NCBI GenBank assembly: GCA_021774355.1
Contig: JAJFJE010000410.1
Span: 1 to 8,442, forward strand
Length of the DNA stretch: 8,442 nt
From: Alphaproteobacteria bacterium
Lineage (GTDB): Bacteria; Pseudomonadota; Alphaproteobacteria; Zavarziniales; Zavarziniaceae
Reading direction: 5' to 3'
The notes beneath the pieces were generated by a model. The model made no database searches. It was not told where the DNA came from and saw nothing but the letters and a program-made list of their open reading frames with translations. Shown in pieces: positions 1 through 6,562 of the stretch (position 1 is its first letter; each line of letters opens with the position of its first letter). Both the position numbers and the translations under genes were made by a program.

Positions 1-978
1 GCAGCCCGGATGATCGCGGCGCTGCGCCAACGCTTTGCCGTGGAAATTCCGCTGGGGGCGATCTTCGGCACGCCGACCATCGCCGGCCTGGCCGAGCAAC
101 TGGAAAAAAGCAGCGCCCACGACCCCTTTGCAGCGACCCTGGCCCTGCGCACCGGCGCCGATGCGGCGCCCCTGTTCTGCATCCATCCGGTGCTCGGCCT
201 GGGCTGGGGCTATGCCGGCCTCGCCCGCCATCTCGGCCCCGACCGCCCGCTCTATGCCCTGCAAGCCGATGGCACCACCCGGGCCGAACCGCTCCCGGCC
301 AGCGTCACGGCGATGGCCGAGCTCTATGTCGCGCGGCTGCGCCAGATCCAGCCCCGGGGGCCCTATCACCTGCTGGGCTGGTCCTTCGGCGGCCTGGTCG
401 CCCACGAAATGGCCCGGCTTCTGGGTCTGGCGGGCGACCGGGTCGCTTTTCTCGGCCTGCTCGACGCCTATCCGTTCGTCGCTGCAGCGCCCGGTGCTGC
501 GGCCGACGAGGCCTCCGAGGTGGCGGGCGCGCTTGCCTTCCTTGGCTACGACGCCGCCGAATATGGCGCCCGGCCCCTGACCAGGGACGCCCTGGCCGCT
601 TTCATCTGCGCGCGCTACGACGTCTTCGCCATTCCCGTGGTCCAGGACATGCAGCAGCGCAATCCCGATCTGGTCCCCAGCCTGCGCCGGGTGATCGACA
701 ATAACCTGCGCCTGGCCCGGAGCTTCGTGCCGGGGCGGGTCGACGCCGACCTGACGCTGATCCGCGCCACCGAGGGCAAGGGCGCCGATCTGGACGGGCT
801 GCTGAATCATGGGCCGGCCGCCTGGTCGCCCCATATTGCGGGAACCATCGAACAACACGCCATTGCGTGCCATCATCAGGCCATGCTGGACCCTGCCACC
901 CTGGCCCAGATCGGCCCCCTGCTCGCCGCCGCCCTGCGCGAACCGACGACCGTTCAGGCCGAATTGCTGCCGGCGTGA
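1..978 (+). CDS. Nonribosomal peptide synthetase, C-terminal fragment: end of carrier domain plus type I thioesterase (5' end outside window)
   Basis: This is the 3' end of a large NRPS gene; the frame is open to base 1. The first ~38 residues (AARMIAALRQRF..., VEIPL, then PTIAGLAEQL) match the last helices of a peptidyl-carrier domain. Its phosphopantetheine serine should lie about three codons upstream of the window, so the ATG at 10 is internal and not a start. Counting that ATG as residue 1, an alpha/beta-hydrolase thioesterase covers about residues 52-315. It shows the FCIHP oxyanion-loop strand (56-60), the nucleophile motif GWSFGG with Ser125, Asp152 in LLDAYP exactly 27 residues later (the spacing found in the surfactin thioesterase), and His289 in HHQAML. 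The catalytic triad therefore looks intact. The domain should release the finished peptide from the last module by hydrolysis or macrocyclisation; which one cannot be told. Residues 155-225 probably form the lid. The stop at 976-978 lies 20 bases before the chosen glycosyltransferase start. A PKS carrier is possible but fits less well. Confidence 0.93.
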   Translation, partial: AARMIAALRQRFAVEIPLGAIFGTPTIAGLAEQLEKSSAHDPFAATLALRTGADAAPLFCIHPVLGLGWGYAGLARHLGPDRPLYALQADGTTRAEPLPASVTAMAELYVARLRQIQPRGPYHLLGWSFGGLVAHEMARLLGLAGDRVAFLGLLDAYPFVAAAPGAAADEASEVAGALAFLGYDAAEYGARPLTRDALAAFICARYDVFAIPVVQDMQQRNPDLVPSLRRVIDNNLRLARSFVPGRVDADLTLIRATEGKGADLDGLLNHGPAAWSPHIAGTIEQHAIACHHQAMLDPATLAQIGPLLAAALREPTTVQAELLPA

Positions 979-986
979 ACGGTCAC

Positions 987-992
987 GGGAGA
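987..992 (+). promoter_or_regulatory. Ribosome binding site deciding a TTG start
   Basis: GGGAGA lies six bases before TTG at 999. It is the best Shine-Dalgarno-like sequence at any junction in the window. It favours TTG 999 over the in-frame GTG at 975, which overlaps the upstream stop and has no purine-rich sequence before it. Confidence 0.6.
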
Positions 993-998
993 AAGCCG

Positions 999-2297
999 TT
1001 GCGGATTACCATCTTTGCGGTCGGAACCCAGGGCGATATCCGCCCCTTCACGGCACTGGCCCGGGGGCTGATCGGCGCCGGGCACGCGGTGCGGATCGCC
1101 ACCAGCGCGAATTTCCGGGCCCTGGTCACCGGTTTCGGGGTCGACTTCGCGCCCCTGACGGCCGACTACGAAATGCTGATCAAGGCCGAGCCCGACACCA
1201 TGGAGCACGGCCTGAACATCTTCAAAGTCGCTTCGACCATGCGCCGGCGGCTGCGCGAGATGGCCGAGCACTGGGCCGCGGAAGGCCGCGCCGCATGTCA
1301 CGACGCCGACCTGCTGATCGGCGCCGGGAGTGCCACCGTGCTGGTTGCCTCGCTCAGCGAGGCCCTGGGCATTCCCTGCGTCCAGGCCCAGTTGCAGCCG
1401 ATGACGCCGTGCCGGGAAATCCCCCCGGTGGTGCTGCCGCCGCCCCGCCGGCCCTTGCCGGGGCTCGCCAACCTGATCCTCTATCACGTCCTGCGGGTGG
1501 TCACCTGGCGGGTCATCAGCCCGTCGATCGACGGCGTCGTCCGGCCCCAGCTGGGGCTGCGGTCCTACCCCTGGATCGGCCCCTATTACAGCGGCCCCGC
1601 GACCAACCGGCGGGTGCTCTATGGCTATAGCCGCCACATGGTGCCGAAATCGCCGGACTGGTCGCCGGATATCGAGGTCGCCGGCTATTGGTTCCTGGAC
1701 GAGGCCCCGTCCTGGACCCCGCCCGACGATCTCGCCCGGTTTCTTGCCGCCGGGCCTGCGCCGCTCTATGCCGGCTTCGGCAGCATGGTCAGCCAGGATG
1801 CCGAGCGGCTGCGCGCGGCCGTTCTGGCGGCGGTGCGGGCCAGCGGCCGGCGCGCCATCCTGGCCACCGGCTGGGGTGGGCTGGGCGCCGGCCAGGGCCA
1901 GATCGACGACCAGATCTTCGTGTTGAAACAGGCCCCTCATGACTGGCTGTTCCCGCGGGTCGCCCTGGCCATCCACCATGGCGGGGCCGGCACCACGGCG
2001 GCGGCGGCACGGGCCGGCATCCCCTCGGTGGTCGTGCCGTTCTTCGGCGACCAGCCGTTCTGGGCCCATCGCCTGGCCCAGCTGGGTGCCGCACCGCCCT
2101 ATCTCGACCGCCGGGGCCTTACCGCCGAGCGCCTGGGGCACGCCATTGCGGCGGCGGGCGCGCCGGCGATGGGCGCGGCGGCGGCGGCGCTGGGCGCCCG
2201 CATCCGGGCCGAAGACGGTATCGCCAACGCCGTCGCCCGGCTGGACGATTGGGGCCTGCTCGGCGGCCCCAGTGCCGCGGGCGCCGGCCATGATTGA
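999..2297 (+). CDS. Family 1 glycosyltransferase (GT-B fold, natural-product / sterol glucosyltransferase-like)
   Basis: Starting at TTG 999 gives 432 residues, a usual length for the family, and the typical first strand MRITIFAVGTQGDIRPF. The frame extends upstream to 867, but that extension lies over the thioesterase and does not look like this family. The N-terminal acceptor domain starts with GTQGD; Asp13 corresponds to the proposed catalytic base in vancomycin-type Gtf enzymes. The C-terminal nucleotide-sugar domain begins near GFGSM (259-263) and holds HHGGAGTT (326-333), the phosphate-binding loop. It is followed by VVVPFFGDQPFW (344-355), in which Asp351-Gln352 match the pair that contacts the donor sugar. 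By family it is an inverting, cytoplasmic enzyme using an NDP-sugar. Relatives include RhlB, sterol glucosyltransferases, the glycopeptide Gtfs and, more distantly, IroB, which glucosylates enterobactin. Its position between thioesterase and pump suggests it decorates the peptide or a lipid tail on it. Sugar and acceptor are unknown. The C-terminus near 2145-2200 is alanine-rich low-complexity sequence. The stop overlaps the next gene by 8 bases. Confidence 0.93.
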   Translation: MRITIFAVGTQGDIRPFTALARGLIGAGHAVRIATSANFRALVTGFGVDFAPLTADYEMLIKAEPDTMEHGLNIFKVASTMRRRLREMAEHWAAEGRAACHDADLLIGAGSATVLVASLSEALGIPCVQAQLQPMTPCREIPPVVLPPPRRPLPGLANLILYHVLRVVTWRVISPSIDGVVRPQLGLRSYPWIGPYYSGPATNRRVLYGYSRHMVPKSPDWSPDIEVAGYWFLDEAPSWTPPDDLARFLAAGPAPLYAGFGSMVSQDAERLRAAVLAAVRASGRRAILATGWGGLGAGQGQIDDQIFVLKQAPHDWLFPRVALAIHHGGAGTTAAAARAGIPSVVVPFFGDQPFWAHRLAQLGAAPPYLDRRGLTAERLGHAIAAAGAPAMGAAAAALGARIRAEDGIANAVARLDDWGLLGGPSAAGAGHD

Positions 2298-3453
2298 CTG
2301 GCTGCGCCGGCAAGCCCTGCAGATCGCCCCGGCCGAAGCGTGGCGGCGGCCGATGCAGGTCACCGCGGTCGGCATCGGGGCCATGGTGGTCGCCCATTTC
2401 CTGGTCACCGGCCGGGCGCCGGCGCGCGGCGGCGATCCGACCGCCCCGGTGCCGGTGGTGATCGGGGTCGCCAGTGCCCGGCCGGTGGCGATCTATCTCG
2501 ACGGCATCGGCACCGTCCAAGCCTCGAACACCGTGCAGGTCCGGGCCCAGGTGGATGGCCAGATCACCGCGATCCGCTTCGCGGAAGGCAGCGACGTCGT
2601 CCAGGGCGACATCCTGGTCGAGATCGACCCCCGGCCGTTCCAGGCCAATCTGGCCGAGCGTGAGGCCAATCTGCTGCGCGACCAGGCCCTGTTGAAGGAT
2701 GCCAAGGTCAATCTCGACCGCCTGGTCCGGATCGGCGAGTTCGCCTCGAAGCGGGCCGTCGACACCCAGCGGGCCGAGGTCGCCCAGGCCGCGGCCCGGG
2801 TCGCCGCGGACCTTGCCCAGCGGGACTATGCCCGGACCCAGCTCGACTATGCCAGCATCCGCGCGCCGATCTCCGGGCGCACCGGGCTGCGCCAGGTCGA
2901 TATCGGCAATCTGGTCCATGCCGGCGACGCCGGGCCCCTGGTGACCATCACCCAGTTGCAGCCGATCGCCGTGATCTTCACGCTGAATGCCGACCATCTG
3001 CCGGCGATCACCGCGGCCATGGCGGCCGGCCCCCTGACCGTCACGGCGCTGGCCAAGGACAATGCCACGGTCCTGGCCCGGGGCCGCCTGGACCTGGTCG
3101 ACAATGTGATCGATCCGGCCACCGGCACGGTCAAACTGAAGGCGACCTTCGGCAATGCCGATCACGCTTTGTGGCCCGGCCAGTTCGTCAACGCCCGGCT
3201 GCGTCTCGCCCTTCATCAGGGGCCGGTGATCGCGGCCACCGCCCTCCAGCAGGGTCCCGACGGCGCCTATGTCTGGGTGGTCAAGCCGGACCACAGCGCC
3301 GCGATGCGGGCGGTCACCGTGGCCCGGATGCAGGATGGCCAGGCGCTGATCGCCAGCGGGCTCGCCCCCGGCGAACGGGTCGTGATCGACGGCCAGTACA
3401 AGCTGCAGGCGGGCGTCCCGACCCAGGCGGTGGCGCCGGCACCGGGCGGCTGA
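2290..3453 (+). CDS. mdtA: RND efflux periplasmic adaptor (membrane fusion protein), MdtA-like
   Basis: A 387-residue adaptor linking an inner-membrane RND permease to an outer-membrane channel. Residues 1-22 are basic and cytoplasmic-like, followed by one hydrophobic segment at about 24-40. No lipobox cysteine follows, so it is probably anchored by this helix and not by lipid. The first half of the split lipoyl domain contains VDGQI (88-92) and EGSDVVQGDILVEIDP (99-114). A helical hairpin runs to about 185 (rich in Ala, Gln, Arg and Asp). The second half includes SIRAPISGRTGLRQVDIGNL from residue 189. Beta-barrel and membrane-proximal domains follow, with TGTVKLKATF, WPGQFVNARL and a final GLAPGERVVIDG. 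Order and wording closely match E. coli MdtA. ATG 2290 overlaps the glycosyltransferase stop (shared bases 2290-2297), suggesting coupled translation; neither it nor the alternative ATG 2353, which would remove the basic tail, has a strong ribosome binding site. The permease gene starts 7 bases after the stop. Together they should form an MdtABC/MuxABC-type pump. Confidence 0.94.
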   Translation: MIDWLRRQALQIAPAEAWRRPMQVTAVGIGAMVVAHFLVTGRAPARGGDPTAPVPVVIGVASARPVAIYLDGIGTVQASNTVQVRAQVDGQITAIRFAEGSDVVQGDILVEIDPRPFQANLAEREANLLRDQALLKDAKVNLDRLVRIGEFASKRAVDTQRAEVAQAAARVAADLAQRDYARTQLDYASIRAPISGRTGLRQVDIGNLVHAGDAGPLVTITQLQPIAVIFTLNADHLPAITAAMAAGPLTVTALAKDNATVLARGRLDLVDNVIDPATGTVKLKATFGNADHALWPGQFVNARLRLALHQGPVIAATALQQGPDGAYVWVVKPDHSAAMRAVTVARMQDGQALIASGLAPGERVVIDGQYKLQAGVPTQAVAPAPGG

Positions 3454-3460
3454 CCGGCCC

Positions 3461-6400
3461 ATGTCGGTCTCGCGCCCCTTCATCCTGCGCCCGGTGGCGA
3501 CCACCCTGATGATCGTCGGGGTGGTGCTGCTGGGGCTTCTGGGCTATCGCCTGCTGCCGGTAAGCGCCCTTCCGGCGGTCGAGTTTCCGACCATCGAGGT
3601 CAGCGCCCGGCTGCCCGGGGCGGCTCCCGATGTCATGGCCGCCCTGGTCACGACGCCGCTGGAACATCAGCTGGGGCAGATCGCCGGGCTGTCCGCGATG
3701 CGCTCGGTCAGCGCCTTCGGCACCAGCCGGATTACCCTGCAATTCGCCCTGGGCCGCGACATCGAGGCGGCGGCCCAGGACGTCCAGGCCCAGATCAATG
3801 CCGCCACCGGCCTGTTGCCGCTCGACCTGATGCCCAGCCGGCCGGCCTATAACAAGGTCAACCCGGCCGATACCCCGGTGCTGATCCTGGCCCTGACCGC
3901 GGACCAGCTGCCGCTGCGCCAGGTCAACGACCTGGCCGATACCCTGGTGGTGCAGAAATTGTCCCAGGTGAGCGGCGTCGGCCTGGTCACCACCGAAGGC
4001 GGCCAGAAGGCCGCCGTGCGGGTGCGCCTCGACCCCGGGGCCCTGGCCGGCCTCGGCCTGTCGCTCGGCGATGTCGCCCAGGCCCTGCGCGGGGCGACCG
4101 CATCGGGGCCCAAGGGCGCGCTGGACGGACCCCGGCAATCGTTCCAGATCAGTACCGACGACCAGTTGCTCGACGCCGCCGCCTATGCCGAACAGATCGT
4201 CGCCGAGCGGGGCGGCGCGCCGGTCCGGGTGAAGGATGTGGGCAGCGCCGTCGACGGGGTCGAGAACGACCGCCTGGCCGGCTGGGCCGACGGCCGCCCG
4301 GCGGTGATCCTGAACATTCAGCGCCAGCCCGGCGCCAATGTCATCGCCGTCGCCGATGCGGTCCGCGCCTTGTTGCCGCAGCTGGTCGCCGCCCTGCCCC
4401 CGACGGTGCGCCTGACCGTACTGACCGACCGCACCGCGACCATCCGCGCCTCGATCGCCGACATGCAGTTCACCCTGGCGCTCAGCGTCGCCCTGGTGGT
4501 CCTGGTGATCTTCCTGTTCCTGCGCCGGCTGTGGGCGACCGTGATCCCCAGCATCACCCTGCCGGTATCCCTGATCGCGACCTTCGGGGTGATGGCCCTG
4601 GCCGGCTTCAGCCTGGACAACCTGTCCCTGATGGCCCTGGCGATCGCCGCCGGCTTCCTGGTCGACGACGCCATCGTGATGATCGAGAACATCGTCCGCC
4701 ACCTCGAGGCCGGGGCGACGCCGCTGGTCGCAGCGCTGAACGGCGCCCGGCAGATCGGCTTCACCATCGTGTCGCTGACCGTGTCCCTGATCGCGGTGTT
4801 CCTGCCCCTGCTGCTGATGGAAGGGGTGGTCGGCCGGCTGTTTCACGAATTCGCCGTCACCCTGTCGGCGGCGGTGGCGATCTCGGCCGCGGTCTCCCTG
4901 ACCCTGACCCCGATGATGTGCGCCACCCTGCTGCCGGCGGCGACCGCGGCCAAGCCGCCCGGCCGGCTGCTGGCCTGGAGCGAGGCCTGGTTCGACGGCC
5001 TGCTGGGCCGCTACCAGGCCAGCCTGGGCTTTGTCCTGCGCCACCAGACCGCCACCCTGGTCATCACCGGGGCGACCGTTGCCGCCACCCTGCTGCTCTA
5101 TCTCGCCGCCCCCAAGGGCTTCCTGCCCGACCAGGATACCAGCCTGATCATCGGCGTAACCGACGCGGCGCCCGAAATTTCCTTTGCCGCCATGGCCGTT
5201 CGCCAGCAGGACATCGCCGCCGTGGTGCAGCGCGATCCGGACGTGGTCTCGGTCAGTTCCTTTGTCGGCACCGGCACCATCAACACCACCGGCAACACCG
5301 GCCGCCTCTATATCAATCTGAAACCGGTGGCGGAACGCCGCGCCGGGGTGGTGGCGATCATGGCCCGGCTCAAGGCCGCCGTCGCGGGGGTCCAGGGCAT
5401 GACCCTCTATCTGCAGGCCGCCCAGGACCTCGCCATCGGCTCCAGCGCCACCCGCACGCAATATCAATATCTGCTGCAAAGCGCCGACCCGGCCGCGCTC
5501 AACCAGTGGTCGGAACGGCTGGTCGCGGCGCTGCGCGGCCAGCCCGATCTCGCCGACGTCGTGTCCGACGCGCAATATGGCGGCCTGGCGGCGACCCTGG
5601 CGATCGACCGCGACGCCGCCGCGCGCCTGGGCGTTGCCGTGCGGACGATCAACGAGACCCTCTACGACGCCTTCGGCCAGCGCCAGATCGCGACGCTCTA
5701 CACCCAGACCAACCAGTATCACGTGGTCCTGGAGGTCGATCCCCGGTTTCGCCAGGATCCCGCGGCGCTCGGCCGGCTGTTTGTGAAATCGGCGGCGGGC
5801 GCCATGGTGCCGCTGTCGGCGGTGGCCCGGGTGACCCTCGACCGGGCGCCCCTGGCGCTGACCCACCAGGGCCCCTTCCCCGCCGTCACCCTGTCCTTCA
5901 ATGTGCCGCCCGGCGGCTCGCTGGGGGCCGCCACGGCGGCGATCGGTGCAGCCGAACAGGCGATCGGCCTGCCCGAGGGGGTGAGCGGCCGCTTCATCGG
6001 CAGCGCCGCCGAATTCCACTATGCCCGGGACAACCAGCTCTGGCTGATCCTGGCGGCCGTGATCACCGTCTATATCGTGCTGGGCATTCTCTACGAGAGC
6101 TATATCCACCCGATCACTATTCTCTCGACCCTGCCCGCCGCCGGCGCCGGGGCGCTGCTGGCCCTGATCGTGACCGGCCACGACCTCGACGTGATCGCCC
6201 TGATCGGCATCATCCTGCTGATCGGCATCGTCAAGAAGAACGCCATCATGATGATCGACTTCGCCCTCGACGCCCAGCGCCGCCAGGGCCTGGCAGCACC
6301 GGAGGCGATCGTCCAGGCCTGCCTGCTGCGGTTCCGGCCGATCATGATGACGACCTTCGCGGCCCTGCTCGGTGCCCTGCCTCTGGCCCTGGCCGGCGGC

Positions 6401-6562
6401 GCCGGGGCCGAGTTGCGCCAGCCCCTGGGCATCGCCATGGTCGGCGGCCTGATGGTCAGCCAGCTTCTCAGCCTCTATACCACGCCCGTCATCTTCCTCG
6501 CCTTCGACCGGCTGCAGCAGCGGCTGCGCCGCGCCGCAGCCCGGCCGGCGGCCGCCGAATAG
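3461..6562 (+). CDS. mdtB: RND efflux permease, MdtB/MdtC type (first subunit, complete)
   Basis: Inner-membrane, proton-driven exporter of the hydrophobe/amphiphile RND family; 1033 residues, the usual length. The start at ATG 3461 gives the family N-terminus MSVSRPFILRPVATTLMIVG leading into TM1. Visible landmarks: PVSALPAVEFPTIEV after TM1; INAATGLLP and YNKVNPAD in the periplasmic porter region; the TM4 proton-relay pair Asp402-Asp403 in LVDDAIVMIEN; GFTIVSLTVSLIAVFLPLLL (TM5); SLTLTPMM in TM6; the loop PKGFLPDQD; DAFGQRQIATLYTQTNQY (from residue 736), typical of MdtB/MdtC; and in TM10 IGIVKKNAIMMIDFA, where Lys926 matches the essential AcrB Lys940. All relay residues are present, so it should be active. 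E. coli MdtBC works as a B2C heterotrimer, and the adjacent paralogue suggests the same here. The B label rests on gene order and is an inference, since the C-terminal half resembles E. coli MdtC equally well. It ends in an arginine- and alanine-rich tail; its TAG stop touches the next ATG. Confidence 0.96.
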   Translation: MSVSRPFILRPVATTLMIVGVVLLGLLGYRLLPVSALPAVEFPTIEVSARLPGAAPDVMAALVTTPLEHQLGQIAGLSAMRSVSAFGTSRITLQFALGRDIEAAAQDVQAQINAATGLLPLDLMPSRPAYNKVNPADTPVLILALTADQLPLRQVNDLADTLVVQKLSQVSGVGLVTTEGGQKAAVRVRLDPGALAGLGLSLGDVAQALRGATASGPKGALDGPRQSFQISTDDQLLDAAAYAEQIVAERGGAPVRVKDVGSAVDGVENDRLAGWADGRPAVILNIQRQPGANVIAVADAVRALLPQLVAALPPTVRLTVLTDRTATIRASIADMQFTLALSVALVVLVIFLFLRRLWATVIPSITLPVSLIATFGVMALAGFSLDNLSLMALAIAAGFLVDDAIVMIENIVRHLEAGATPLVAALNGARQIGFTIVSLTVSLIAVFLPLLLMEGVVGRLFHEFAVTLSAAVAISAAVSLTLTPMMCATLLPAATAAKPPGRLLAWSEAWFDGLLGRYQASLGFVLRHQTATLVITGATVAATLLLYLAAPKGFLPDQDTSLIIGVTDAAPEISFAAMAVRQQDIAAVVQRDPDVVSVSSFVGTGTINTTGNTGRLYINLKPVAERRAGVVAIMARLKAAVAGVQGMTLYLQAAQDLAIGSSATRTQYQYLLQSADPAALNQWSERLVAALRGQPDLADVVSDAQYGGLAATLAIDRDAAARLGVAVRTINETLYDAFGQRQIATLYTQTNQYHVVLEVDPRFRQDPAALGRLFVKSAAGAMVPLSAVARVTLDRAPLALTHQGPFPAVTLSFNVPPGGSLGAATAAIGAAEQAIGLPEGVSGRFIGSAAEFHYARDNQLWLILAAVITVYIVLGILYESYIHPITILSTLPAAGAGALLALIVTGHDLDVIALIGIILLIGIVKKNAIMMIDFALDAQRRQGLAAPEAIVQACLLRFRPIMMTTFAALLGALPLALAGGAGAELRQPLGIAMVGGLMVSQLLSLYTTPVIFLAFDRLQQRLRRAAARPAAAE
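4604..4626 (+). repeat. 23-base identity shared by the two permease genes, copy 1
   Basis: These 23 bases are identical to 7703-7725 and encode the end of TM3 (GFSLDNLS). The copies lie 3099 bases apart, close to the 3102-base gene spacing, so they are aligned positions of two paralogous genes and not an inserted element. A second shared stretch of 17 bases (5111-5127 and 8198-8214) encodes PKGFLP. Confidence 0.75.

Noticed and set aside
10..12. ATG as start of a stand-alone thioesterase
   Set aside because: The frame continues to base 1, and the residues around this Met fall inside a carrier-domain helix, so the gene must start upstream.
867..998. N-terminal extension of the glycosyltransferase from ATG 867
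   Set aside because: It lies out of frame over the thioesterase active-site His region, is Pro/Arg-rich, and precedes the normal family N-terminus.
1939..2289. Upstream extension of the adaptor frame
   Set aside because: It overlaps the conserved donor-binding domain of the glycosyltransferase and translates to Arg/Pro/Ser-rich noise; ATG 2290 is the sensible start.
954..2408. A 484-codon minus-strand open frame opposite the glycosyltransferase
   Set aside because: Same mirror effect: low-complexity, highly charged product with no family features, while the plus strand carries clear catalytic motifs.
3454..3460. Possible promoter or terminator between the adaptor and the first permease
   Set aside because: Only seven bases separate the genes, with no room for either; the other junctions are equally tight.
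2119..3504. A 461-codon minus-strand open frame opposite the adaptor gene
   Set aside because: It is antisense to a fully recognisable MdtA-like protein and its own product looks like shadow sequence.
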